From Lichenicola sp964247725 (GTDB taxonomy: Bacteria; Pseudomonadota; Alphaproteobacteria; Acetobacterales; Acetobacteraceae): DNA of 64,000 nt. The position numbers were made by a program, and so were the translations under genes. The stretch covers positions 1-64,000 of the forward strand of contig CAXTVM010000013.1 in assembly GCA_964247725.1 (NCBI GenBank). Direction: 5' to 3'. This document shows, piece after piece, positions 39,622 through 47,423 of the stretch. Within the stretch, counting starts at the first letter, position 1. The number at the start of each line of letters is the position of its first letter. The notes below the pieces were generated by a model. The model was not told the origin of the DNA. It did no database searches and saw only the letters and a list, made by a program, of their open reading frames with translations.

Positions 39622-40764
39622 ATGGAGCGCGCCATCGCCCTAACCCGCGCAGAGGGCCTCGCCCGCCTGGCCGACTTTGCCGCCCACATGGGCGAGGCCT
39701 ATGCCGGCGGCCGCAACACCGACCGCGGCCCGGACGGCGAGGCGACCACCTCGGCGCTGTCGCCCTACCTGCGCCGCCGGCTGTTGCTGGAGCGCGAGGT
39801 GGCGGCCGCGGCGCTACGCGCGCACGGCACCGCGGCGAGCGAACGGTTCGTCCACGAGGTGTTCTGGCGCAGCTACTTCAAGGGCCACCTGGAGACCCGG
39901 CCGGCGCTATGGATGGACTACGAGCGGCTGGTCGCGGACGGCCAGGCGCGGATGGCAGGCAATGCCGGCCTGCGCCGCGCGGTCGAGGATGCGGCGGCGG
40001 GGCGCACCGGCATCGATGGGTTCGACGACTGGGCACGGGAGCTGGAGGCGACCGGCTGGCTGCACAACCACGCCCGCATGTGGTTCGCCTCGATCTGGAT
40101 CTTCACCCTGCGGCTGCCTTGGGCGCTAGGCGCCGACCTGTTCCTGCGCCGGCTGGTCGATGGCGACCCGGCCAGCAACACGCTATCCTGGCGCTGGGTG
40201 GCCGGGCTGCACACGCGGGGCAAGCCCTACGTGGCGACCGCCGAGAACATCCGGCGCTTCACCGAGGGACGGTTCGATCCGGTCGGGTTGGCCCGGAACC
40301 CGGCAGCGCTGCGGGAGGACATGGTGGCGGCGATCCAGCCGCTGCCGCCGCCGGACGCGGCCCCCGGGGCCGATGTGGCCCTGCTGCTGCACGGGGACGA
40401 CCTGAACCCGGAGACGCTGCCGCTGGACGGGGCGCGGGTGCGTCGGGTGGGCGGGCTGCTCGCGCACGCCGACGGCGCCTCGGACCGCGTGCTGGCCGCG
40501 GACCGGGCGGCGATGGCAGACGCGCTGGCCCGGGCGGGCGCACATTTCGGCTGTCCGGCCGGCCTGGCGACGGCGGGCTGGGCGGAGGAGCTTCCGGTGC
40601 TGGCGGCCTGGGCGCCGGTCGGACCGTCCGCCGCGGCGCTGCCGTCCTGCCTGCGCCTGCGCCGCGCCTGGGACAGCCTGTGCTGGCCGCATGCGACCCG
40701 GGGCTTCTTCCAGATGAAGTCGGCGATCCCGACGATCCTGGCGGCCGAGGGGCTCGGAGGCTGA
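39622..40764 (+). CDS. Photolyase/cryptochrome-type FAD-binding protein lacking the N-terminal antenna domain
   Basis: Protein of 380 residues. It begins directly with the helical FAD-binding domain (EGLARLADFAAHMGEAYAGG, SALSPYLRRRLLL), then VFWRSYFKGHLE, GWLHNHARMWFASIWIF and DGDPASNTLSWRWVAG, the FAD-contacting motifs of photolyases, with the WRW tryptophans in place. The alpha/beta antenna domain that normally precedes this (about 200 residues) is absent. Instead about 110 residues follow, beginning ADVALLLHGDDLNPETLPL, which look like an alpha/beta fold and might be a permuted remnant of it. DNA repair or light sensing is possible; activity without an antenna chromophore is plausible. 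Confidence 0.8.
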   Translation: MERAIALTRAEGLARLADFAAHMGEAYAGGRNTDRGPDGEATTSALSPYLRRRLLLEREVAAAALRAHGTAASERFVHEVFWRSYFKGHLETRPALWMDYERLVADGQARMAGNAGLRRAVEDAAAGRTGIDGFDDWARELEATGWLHNHARMWFASIWIFTLRLPWALGADLFLRRLVDGDPASNTLSWRWVAGLHTRGKPYVATAENIRRFTEGRFDPVGLARNPAALREDMVAAIQPLPPPDAAPGADVALLLHGDDLNPETLPLDGARVRRVGGLLAHADGASDRVLAADRAAMADALARAGAHFGCPAGLATAGWAEELPVLAAWAPVGPSAAALPSCLRLRRAWDSLCWPHATRGFFQMKSAIPTILAAEGLGG

Positions 40765-40902
40765 TCACCAGCAGGCCGCATCGCCGCTGACGCAGTTGTG
40801 TCGTGCCGCGACCTGAACATATCCGTCGCGGGGCCCTTTAGCAAAACGGCGGCGGGCCGGCCGGGACATCACCCGAACGCCCCCGGGACACCACATGGTA
40901 CG

Positions 40903-40918
40903 GTTACGATACTGTAAC
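40903..40918. promoter_or_regulatory. Inverted repeat upstream of catalase-like gene
   Basis: GTTAC (40903-40907) and GTAAC (40914-40918) form a short dyad in an unusually AT-rich patch (GGTTACGATACTGTAACGAT) 46 bases before the catalase-like start. Spacing is compatible with an operator or with part of a promoter. No specific regulator can be named. Confidence 0.35.
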
Positions 40919-40964
40919 GATATGACCGTCGTCCAGTGCGCCGCCGAGGATACGGGGAGCAGGC

Positions 40965-42074
40965 ATGGCCGAAACGACGAGCGCCGACAGCATCGGCTGC
41001 GTACGCTACGGCGACGCGATCGAGACGCTGTCGTATGACGAGGACGCAGTCACGGCCGACATCATCGCCGCGATGATGCGCGAGAGCCGAACCGTGGCCG
41101 AGCGCGACGGGCGCACCGTGCGGGCGTCGCACGCGAAGAGCACCTGCCTGGTGACGGGCACGCTCGCGGTGCTGCCCGACCTGCCGGAGCCGCTGCGCCA
41201 AGGCCTGTTCGCCGCGGCGCGAAGCTACCCGGTGCTGATGCGGTTCGCGCAGGGTCCGGGCGAAGTGCTGTCCGACAGCGTGTCGACCCATCGCGGCGTC
41301 GGCATCAAGGTGCTGGGCGTGGACGGCGCGAGGCTGCCCGGCCATGACGGCGCCACGCAGGATTTCGTCCTCGCCACCGGCCCGGCGTTCGCGCAGTCCG
41401 ACGCCCGCAGCTTCCTCTCCGCGATGAAGGGCGTCGAGCGGGCGACGGGCTTGCCGGAGGCCGCCAAGGGTGCGGTGTCGTCCACCGCGCGCGTGCTGAA
41501 CGCGGGGCTGAACGCCCTCGGGGGCGACAGCCCGACCCTCGGCTTCTTCGGCCACACGCGGCGCAACCCGCTGGCCGACGCCTATTACAGCCAGGCGGCG
41601 CTGCGCCACGGCGACTACGTCGCCAAGATCGGGCTGTTCCCAATCTCGCCAGAGCTGATCGCCCTCATCGACCGGACGCTGGACACCGGCTCCGACCGCG
41701 ACGCCTTCCGCCACGCCGCCGTGGACCACGTGCGCCGTCACGGCGCCGCCTTCGAGCTGCGGGCGCAGCTCTGCACCGATCTCGCGGCGATGCCGGTCGA
41801 GGACGCGTCGGTGCCGTGGCCCGAGGCGCCGAGCCCGTATCGCACCGTAGCCCGGATCACCGTCCCGCCGCAGGACGCCTATAGCCCAGCGCGGCAAGCC
41901 TATTACGACGAGGTGCTGTCATTCCAGCCGGCGCATTCGCTGGCGGCGCACCGGCCGCTCGGCTCGCTGATGCGGGCGCGGCTACGGACCTACGAAGCGC
42001 TGTCCGCGCACCGGCATGGGGAGAACCGGCAGCGTCAGATGGAACCGACCGCCTCGGGCGAGGTGCCGGCGTGA
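40965..42074 (+). CDS. Catalase-family (haem-dependent, short) protein
   Basis: Protein of 369 residues related to the catalase superfamily's short, incompletely characterised branch. It keeps the active-site histidine context VRASHAKSTC (H56), MRFAQGPGE, HRGVGIKVLG and ATQDFVLATGPAF. The C-terminal MRARLRTYEAL contains the arginine and tyrosine expected near the haem. It lacks the length and C-terminal lobe of classical catalases, so peroxide or organic peroxide reduction is inferred. GTGA overlap with the next gene starts a three-gene operon with a small membrane protein and an SDR fusion. Confidence 0.8.
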   Translation: MAETTSADSIGCVRYGDAIETLSYDEDAVTADIIAAMMRESRTVAERDGRTVRASHAKSTCLVTGTLAVLPDLPEPLRQGLFAAARSYPVLMRFAQGPGEVLSDSVSTHRGVGIKVLGVDGARLPGHDGATQDFVLATGPAFAQSDARSFLSAMKGVERATGLPEAAKGAVSSTARVLNAGLNALGGDSPTLGFFGHTRRNPLADAYYSQAALRHGDYVAKIGLFPISPELIALIDRTLDTGSDRDAFRHAAVDHVRRHGAAFELRAQLCTDLAAMPVEDASVPWPEAPSPYRTVARITVPPQDAYSPARQAYYDEVLSFQPAHSLAAHRPLGSLMRARLRTYEALSAHRHGENRQRQMEPTASGEVPA

Positions 42075-42487
42075 CAGGCGTGGTCCGTCTCGCCCGGGGG
42101 CTCGGCTGGTTCAGCCTCGGCCTCGGCTCGGCCGAGATGGTGCTGCCGGCGGCGCTGCGCCGCCAGCTCGGCCTGCGGCAGGAAGCGTGGCTGGTGCGGG
42201 CGTTCGGCGCACGCGAGATCGCAGCCGGGATCGGCGTGCTGGCCCGACCGGCCAGCCCGGCTGGGCCGCTCGCCCGAGTGGCCGGGGACGCCATGGACAT
42301 CGCGGTGCTGCTGGGCGCCCTCGGTCGCACCAACCCCCGGCGCCGCGTCGCCCAGGTGGCCTTCGCCTTGGTGCTGGGCGTGACCGCGCTGGACCTGTGG
42401 TGCGCCGGGACGCTGGCCGCCCGGCCCGGGATCACGGGCCGGGCCAGTTCCGGCAGACGGGCCGGCATCGGGGAGATGCCGACATGA
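42071..42487 (+). CDS. Small membrane protein, cyclase-dehydrase-associated/DUF4267-like
   Basis: Protein of 138 residues with a GTG start overlapping the catalase-like stop (GTGA). Three or four hydrophobic segments and the signature LGWFSLGLGSAEMVLP...WLVRAFGAREIAAGIGVL resemble membrane domains often fused to SRPBCC cyclase/dehydrase proteins. There is no enzyme domain here. Its end overlaps the next gene by ATGA, so it is translationally coupled to both neighbours. Function unknown. Confidence 0.7.
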   Translation: MTGVVRLARGLGWFSLGLGSAEMVLPAALRRQLGLRQEAWLVRAFGAREIAAGIGVLARPASPAGPLARVAGDAMDIAVLLGALGRTNPRRRVAQVAFALVLGVTALDLWCAGTLAARPGITGRASSGRRAGIGEMPT

Positions 42488-43839
42488 AGGTCACGCTGAA
42501 GCCGCTGCACGAGCAGGTCATCGTCATCACCGGCGCCACCTCCGGCATCGGCCTCGCCACCGCCCGCATGGCGGCACGGCACGGCGCGCGGCTGGTGCTG
42601 ACCGGCCGCAGCGAGGCCGCCCTCGCCCAGCTGGTGGACGAGATCGCTGCGGCCGGCGGCACCGCGGTGTCGGTCGTCGCTGACATTGCCGAGGAGGCCT
42701 CCAGCACCGCGGTCGCCGACAAGGCGACCCTGGCCTTCGGCAGCTTCGACACCTGGATCAACAATGCCGGCACCGGCGTCTATGGCCGCGTCGACGAGGT
42801 CTCGGTCGCCGACATGCGGCGCGTGTTCGAGGTGAACTATTGGGGCCTGGTCTACGGCTCCCGCGAGGCGGCGGCGCGGCTGCGGCGGTCGGGCGGCGGC
42901 GCCATCATCAACCTCGGCAGCGAGGTGTCGGAGCGCGCGGTGCCGCTGCAAGGGGCCTATTCGGCCACCAAGTTCGCGGTCAAGGGCTTCACCGAGGCAC
43001 TGCGGATGGAGCTGGAGCACGAGGGCGCGCCGATCTCGGTCACCCTGGTCAAGCCGGCGCAGATCGACACGCCGTTTACCGTGAACGCCCGCAACTACCT
43101 GCCGTCCGAGCCGCAGCACGTACCGAAGGTGTATGCGGCGGAGGTGGTGGCGTCGGCGATCCTGCACGCGGCGACCCGGCCGGTGCGCAGCGTATTCGTC
43201 GGCGGCGGCGGGGTACTGGTGTCGCTGCTGGGCCGCGTGGCGCCCGGCCTCGCGGACCGCCTGATGGAGCGGACCATCATCCCCGGCACCCCGTCCGGCC
43301 GGCCGCCGCGCCGCGCCCGCGACCGCAGCGGGCTCGATGCGCCGACCGAGGCGCTGACCAGCGCCGGCAACTATCCCGGCCACGTCGCGCGGATCAGCCT
43401 CTACACTCAGGCGGCCCTGCATCCGGCGATCGCCGCGGCGGCCACGGCCGGGTTCAGCCTGCTGTTCCTGGCCGGCGTGAGGGCCAGCCTGCGCTCTGGC
43501 CACCACCGTCCGGCCCGGATCCGAGGCGGCCGTGGCGATGCCACCGAGAAGGCGCTGCACGTTCGCCTCGAGGCTCGCCGCGGCCGCGAGGCAGAGGTCG
43601 AGGCACTGGTCCGCGACATCCTGGAGGACGTGCGGTCGGAACCGGGCACAGGGCCGTGGTTCGGCGTCCGGCAGGGTCGGCGCGCCTTCGCCATCTTCGA
43701 GCGGTTTCCCGACGAGCGCGCGCGGCGCGCGCACCTCGCAGGTGCCGGCGCGGCACGGCTGATGGCGCGCTCCGACGCGCTGCTGGCCAGGCCCGCCGAG
43801 ATCAGCCGGCTGGACGTGATCGCGGCCAAGCCTGGCTGA
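42484..43839 (+). CDS. SDR oxidoreductase fused to an ABM-like C-terminal domain
   Basis: Protein of 451 residues. The first ~250 are a classical short-chain dehydrogenase: cofactor motif TGATSGIG, NNAG (INNAGTGVYG) and catalytic YSATK with Y159. A linker and a hydrophobic segment (HPAIAAAATAGFSLLFLAGV, about 312-335) follow. The last ~95 residues (from LHVRLEARRGREAEVEALV) have the pattern of an antibiotic-biosynthesis-monooxygenase/dimeric alpha-beta barrel domain, including a FAIFERFPDERARRAHL segment. The ABM-like domain may act as a dimeriser or cofactor-free oxygenase. Coupled by ATGA to the upstream small membrane gene; substrate unknown. Confidence 0.8.
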   Translation: MKVTLKPLHEQVIVITGATSGIGLATARMAARHGARLVLTGRSEAALAQLVDEIAAAGGTAVSVVADIAEEASSTAVADKATLAFGSFDTWINNAGTGVYGRVDEVSVADMRRVFEVNYWGLVYGSREAAARLRRSGGGAIINLGSEVSERAVPLQGAYSATKFAVKGFTEALRMELEHEGAPISVTLVKPAQIDTPFTVNARNYLPSEPQHVPKVYAAEVVASAILHAATRPVRSVFVGGGGVLVSLLGRVAPGLADRLMERTIIPGTPSGRPPRRARDRSGLDAPTEALTSAGNYPGHVARISLYTQAALHPAIAAAATAGFSLLFLAGVRASLRSGHHRPARIRGGRGDATEKALHVRLEARRGREAEVEALVRDILEDVRSEPGTGPWFGVRQGRRAFAIFERFPDERARRAHLAGAGAARLMARSDALLARPAEISRLDVIAAKPG

Positions 43840-43849
43840 GGCCGGGGCC

Positions 43850-43874
43850 GGAACCCTGCGTCCGACCTGCGGTT
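43850..43874 (+). promoter_or_regulatory. Candidate sigma-EcfG promoter before stress SDR
   Basis: GGAAC (43850-43854), 16 bases, GGTT (43871-43874): a perfect -35 and one mismatch in the -10 of the alphaproteobacterial EcfG consensus. It lies 33 bases before the ATG of the downstream SDR gene. Confidence 0.5.
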
Positions 43875-43906
43875 CTCTCGCCCATCCTAGACTTGGAGTA
43901 ACAGAC

Positions 43907-44812
43907 ATGAGCGCTACCACCGACCCGCGCCTGCGCATGCAGGACCCGCGCACCCAGTACCCGCAGCCCCCGTTCCCGCGCCAGCCAATGCGGGCCCCGG
44001 GGCTGATATCGGACATGGACCCGCAACCGGACCACGGCGAGACCAGCTATGTCGGCCACGGGCGTCTGGCCGGACGGCGCGCCCTGGTCACCGGTGCGGA
44101 TTCCGGAATCGGCCGCGCTGCCGCTTTGGCCTTCGCGCGGGAGGGCGCCGACGTGGCGCTGAGCTACCTGCCAGAGGAGAAGGCCGATGCCGCCAGCCTG
44201 GCGCAGCTGATCGAGGCAGCGGGACGGAAGGTGCTGCTGCTGCCCGGCGACATCACCGACCAGGAGTTCTGCGCCCGACTGGTCCAGCATACCGTGGACG
44301 GGCTGGGCGGGATCGACATCCTGGTCAACAACGCCGGCAAGCAGACCAACCAGTCCAACATCGCCGACATCACGGCCGAGCAGTTCGACCGCACGATGAA
44401 GACCAACCTCTACGCGATGTTCTGGATCTGCAAGGCGGCGGCCCCGCACATGCCGCCGGGGGCCTCGATCATCAACAGCGCCTCGGTGGTGGCCTACAAA
44501 GCGCCGGACATCCTGCTCGACTACTCGACCACCAAGGCCGGCATCATCACCTTCACCAAGGTGCTGGCCAAGCAGCTGATCGAGAAGGGCATCCGCGTGA
44601 ACGCGGTGGCGCCGGGCCCGTTCTGGACTCCGCTGCAGCCGTCGGGCGGCCAGCCGCAGGAGGCGGTGGAGACGTTCGGCAGCTCGGTGCCGCTCGGGCG
44701 CCCGGGCCAGCCGGTCGAGATCGCGCCGATCTACGTGTTCCTCGCCTCGCAGGAGGCGAGCTACGTCACCGGCGAGACCTACGGCGCGACCGGCGGCACC
44801 GGGCTCGCCTGA
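43907..44812 (+). CDS. SDR oxidoreductase, general-stress (YghA/GSP39-like) type
   Basis: Protein of 301 residues. An N-terminal Pro-rich extension (QDPRTQYPQPPFPRQPM, then DMDPQPDHGE) is typical of the YghA/YhdF/GSP39 subgroup. The cofactor motif is TGADSGIG, then NNAG and YSTTK for catalysis. The C-terminal GETYGATGGTGLA matches the subgroup signature with GG-G near the end. The ATG has GGAG eight bases before it, and an EcfG-like promoter lies upstream, consistent with general-stress regulation in relatives. It is convergent with the rhodopsin gene across a strong terminator. Confidence 0.9.
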   Translation: MSATTDPRLRMQDPRTQYPQPPFPRQPMRAPGLISDMDPQPDHGETSYVGHGRLAGRRALVTGADSGIGRAAALAFAREGADVALSYLPEEKADAASLAQLIEAAGRKVLLLPGDITDQEFCARLVQHTVDGLGGIDILVNNAGKQTNQSNIADITAEQFDRTMKTNLYAMFWICKAAAPHMPPGASIINSASVVAYKAPDILLDYSTTKAGIITFTKVLAKQLIEKGIRVNAVAPGPFWTPLQPSGGQPQEAVETFGSSVPLGRPGQPVEIAPIYVFLASQEASYVTGETYGATGGTGLA

Positions 44813-44834
44813 CGCCGTCCGACGTTCCGGATCA

Positions 44835-44872
44835 CCGTGGTGGCTGCCGCCGATCGGCGGCGGCCACCACGG
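44835..44872. terminator. Bidirectional terminator between convergent genes
   Basis: A 17-bp stem: CCGTGGTGGC (44835-44844) pairs with GCCACCACGG (44863-44872), and GCCGCC with GGCGGC around a GATC loop, with one T-G wobble. It sits between the 3' ends of the SDR (plus) and rhodopsin (minus) genes and should stop transcription from both sides. Confidence 0.75.
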
Positions 44873-44889
44873 CCCGGAGATCCGCCGGT

Positions 44890-45681
44890 TCAGGCAGCGC
44901 GGGCGACCGGCCGCTTGGTGGCGGTCAGGCCCGCCGCCTCCTCGTTGTTGACGATCTTGCCCATGCTGACCGTGGCCAACAGGCCGTAGACCACCTTCGA
45001 GGTGACGTCGAGGACCATGATCAGCGCCACGCCGGTGGCGCTTCCGAACACGCCGAGCCCATCGGTGCTGAGCGCCAGCAGGAGCGGGTAGAGGCCCCAC
45101 AGGACCGACAGCAAGGTGGCGTTGCGGCGGTAGTTCGCCTGCGCCGCCGGCGTCTCGAGCCGGGACTGCTCCAGCAGCGGGCCCCACATCACGTAGTAGA
45201 TCGGCAGGAACGCGATGCACGAGATCAGGAACCAGGTCCACTTCATCCACGTGATGTCGATGGCGCCGAACAGGAACGCGGCGACGATCATCAGGACGTC
45301 GGACAGCAGCAGCCCAGCGATCAGCCCGCCGCGGCGCAGCCCCGAATGCATGCCCGCATAAGCCAGCGACAGCAGCAGCAGCGGGGTGGTGAACAGCCAG
45401 TCGACATAGCGCGCGTAGTAGAACAGGCGCCCGAGCGGCGCCGCGACCGCGGTTGTGTCGCTGGTGGCCGCGACCAGGGTCCCGTGCGGGATGATGGTGG
45501 CGCCGACACCGGACGCCATCGCGAAGTAGGAGAAGGCCGCGATGATTGGCACGATGCCGTGATAGATGGTGTCGCCCTCTTCTGCGGCGGTGCGCCGCTT
45601 ACCGATGGCGAGGATCGCGGCGCCGCCCAAGAGCATGGCGATCGTGCCGATCCAGAGCCAGATCTGGTCCCACGTAGACAT
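44890..45681 (-). CDS. Bacteriorhodopsin-like light-driven ion pump or sensor, DTS motif
   Basis: Seven-helix retinal protein of 263 residues. Helix C reads YARYVDWLFTTPLLLLSL: counter-ion D94 (equivalent to Asp85 of bacteriorhodopsin), T98, and Ser105 where pumps usually have Asp or Glu as proton donor. Helix G has LDVTSKVVYG with D225 and the Schiff-base lysine K229. Leu102 at the spectral tuning position suggests green absorption. The ATG at 45681 has AGGAG at good spacing. D-T-S instead of D-T-D/E implies a slow pump or sensor unless another donor substitutes. No retinal-forming oxygenase, carotenoid genes or transducer are in the window. Confidence 0.92.
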   Translation of the reverse strand: MSTWDQIWLWIGTIAMLLGGAAILAIGKRRTAAEEGDTIYHGIVPIIAAFSYFAMASGVGATIIPHGTLVAATSDTTAVAAPLGRLFYYARYVDWLFTTPLLLLSLAYAGMHSGLRRGGLIAGLLLSDVLMIVAAFLFGAIDITWMKWTWFLISCIAFLPIYYVMWGPLLEQSRLETPAAQANYRRNATLLSVLWGLYPLLLALSTDGLGVFGSATGVALIMVLDVTSKVVYGLLATVSMGKIVNNEEAAGLTATKRPVARAA

Positions 45682-46157
45682 AGTACGCTCCTGTTTTAGG
45701 GGGATTGGACATGCGTGCGGCGGCCCGCCGGGAACGGGCTGCGAGGCCGGGTCGAGAGATCAGGCGTTCGGCTGCGGCGTAGGCTTCGCATCGCCACGTG
45801 ACGTCAACCGGCGCGGTTCAGCGCGATGACACGTATGTCGGGGCGTCCCACATCGTTGCGTCGGCGCCCGGCCGGTGCGGCGGCTTCATGATCTTTGTGG
45901 AACTCATCGAGACGATGCTCCGGCAAGCGTCATGAACAGGCGGCCGCTCCAGCTTCTTCATCATGGAGCCGGACCCGATCGTCAATCTCATCTCTGAAAC
46001 GAGCCTGCGAATCACCTTCACGTTTTCCTCAGCTCGTTCCGCAGGTGGGTTTTGATCCCGGTCGCGCAAGGCGCTGCACCCCCGCCTCCTGCCCAGGAGG
46101 CGGATCGACTTGTCTGCGCCGCGGCGGCAAGCTGCGGCCGGAGCGGCAGGGGGTGCG
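45682..46157. other. 476-base divergent region between rhodopsin and MFS genes
   Basis: Should contain both promoters. It contains the AGGAG of the rhodopsin gene near 45691 and a TGACGTCA-like palindrome near 45800, which may be chance. A minus-strand frame at 45818-46069 has no ribosome-binding site or family resemblance. No RNA gene seen. Confidence 0.45.
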
Positions 46158-47411
46158 ATGCAGACGGGACGAGGTCCGGCCGCGGCCGGCGCCTATGCGG
46201 GACTGCTCGACCACCGCAAGCTGGTCATCGCCTGCTTCCTCGGCTGGTTCCTCGACGCCTTCGACCAGGTCACGCTGATCCTGCTGCTGCCCGAGATCGC
46301 GCGCAGCTTCCGGGTCACGCTGACCGCGATGGGCCTGGTGCTGACGCTGCAGAGCGTCGGGCGGATGGTCGGCAACACCGCCTGGGGGTGGCTCGCCGAC
46401 CGCTACGGCCGCAAGCTCACCTTCATGGCCGGCGTGATCTGGTTCGCGGCGTTCTCCGGCCTGTCCGGCCTGGCCTGGAGCTACACGGCGCTGCTGGCGA
46501 TCCAGCTGCTGTTCGGGATGGGGTTCGGCGGCGAGTGGACCGCGTCCGCCGCCCTGCTGATGGAGACGGTACCGGAGCGCTCGCGGGCGGCGGCATCATC
46601 GCTGATGATGATGGGCTACGAATTCGGCTTCTTCGCTGCGTCCGGCGTGCAGGCGCTGCTGCTGTCCTCGCTCGGCTGGCGAGCGATGTTCTTCGTCGGC
46701 GTCGCCCCGGCCCTGCTCGCGATCTTCATCCGGGTGGGCATCCAGGAGAGCCCGGTCTGGCTCGCCCGCCGGCAGGCGTCCGCGGCGGACCGCCGAGCTG
46801 GGACGCCGGCGGGGCGCGGGCGCCTGCTGATCGGGTTCGCGACCCTCCAGGCCTGCGCCTTCATGCTGCTGGTGCAGTTCGACACCGCCTCGATCTACAG
46901 CTTCTACCCGACCCTGCTGAAGACCGCACACCATGCCGGGCCCGCCTTCGTGTTCTACGCGATCGCGACCTATTCGATCGGCTCCATCCTCGGCAAGCTG
47001 CTGGGCGGCTGGCTGTCGACCCGGTTCGGCCAGCGTGCCACGCTGCTGCTCTACCTCGCGGTCACGGTCGCCTTCGTCGTCCCGTTCGTGTCCGGCGCCA
47101 CCGTCCCGGTGCTGCTGGGCTCGGCGTTCCTGGTCGGCGGCGCCAGCAGCGGGATGTTCGCGCTGGTGCCGGACTACCTGGCGATCCGGTTCGCCTCCGA
47201 CGTGCGCTCGTTCGGCATGGGCATCGCCTACGCCGTGGCCTCCTTCGGCGCCGCGGTCTCGGGCTACGTCGTGCCGGCACTCGGCGCGGCGACCGGCCTC
47301 GCCACCGCGATCGCCGCACTCGCGATCGGCAGCTCGGTGGTCGTGGCCGCGATCGTCGTCCGCGAGCCGGCCCGGCTGCCCGGCCTGCACATGCGGGAGG
47401 CGCCGGGCTGA
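46158..47411 (+). CDS. MFS transporter, aromatic/organic-acid (AAHS/SHS-like) type
   Basis: Inner-membrane transporter of 417 residues with twelve helices. It begins MQTGRGPAAAG with GGGGG before the ATG; an ATG at 46110 would add 16 residues. Helix 1 has the GWFLDAFDQVTL motif typical of AAHS/SHS porters, followed by the loop motif WLADRYGRKLTF and FGMGFGGEWTA. The second half has WLSTRFGQRATL. Organic-acid or sialate/lactate transport is the family default; the actual substrate is not inferable. The gene is convergent with the GH15 gene, with only 12 bases between the stops. Confidence 0.87.
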   Translation: MQTGRGPAAAGAYAGLLDHRKLVIACFLGWFLDAFDQVTLILLLPEIARSFRVTLTAMGLVLTLQSVGRMVGNTAWGWLADRYGRKLTFMAGVIWFAAFSGLSGLAWSYTALLAIQLLFGMGFGGEWTASAALLMETVPERSRAAASSLMMMGYEFGFFAASGVQALLLSSLGWRAMFFVGVAPALLAIFIRVGIQESPVWLARRQASAADRRAGTPAGRGRLLIGFATLQACAFMLLVQFDTASIYSFYPTLLKTAHHAGPAFVFYAIATYSIGSILGKLLGGWLSTRFGQRATLLLYLAVTVAFVVPFVSGATVPVLLGSAFLVGGASSGMFALVPDYLAIRFASDVRSFGMGIAYAVASFGAAVSGYVVPALGAATGLATAIAALAIGSSVVVAAIVVREPARLPGLHMREAPG

Positions 47412-47423
47412 GCCAAGGTCGAG

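Noticed and set aside
45800..45808. TGACGTCA-like palindrome as a light-regulator site
   Set aside because: An 8-base palindrome is expected by chance in this length, and no matching regulator gene is near.
45818..46069. Minus-strand open frame of 83 codons in the rhodopsin/MFS spacer
   Set aside because: No ribosome-binding site, no hydrophobic or domain pattern, and it overlaps the likely promoter region.
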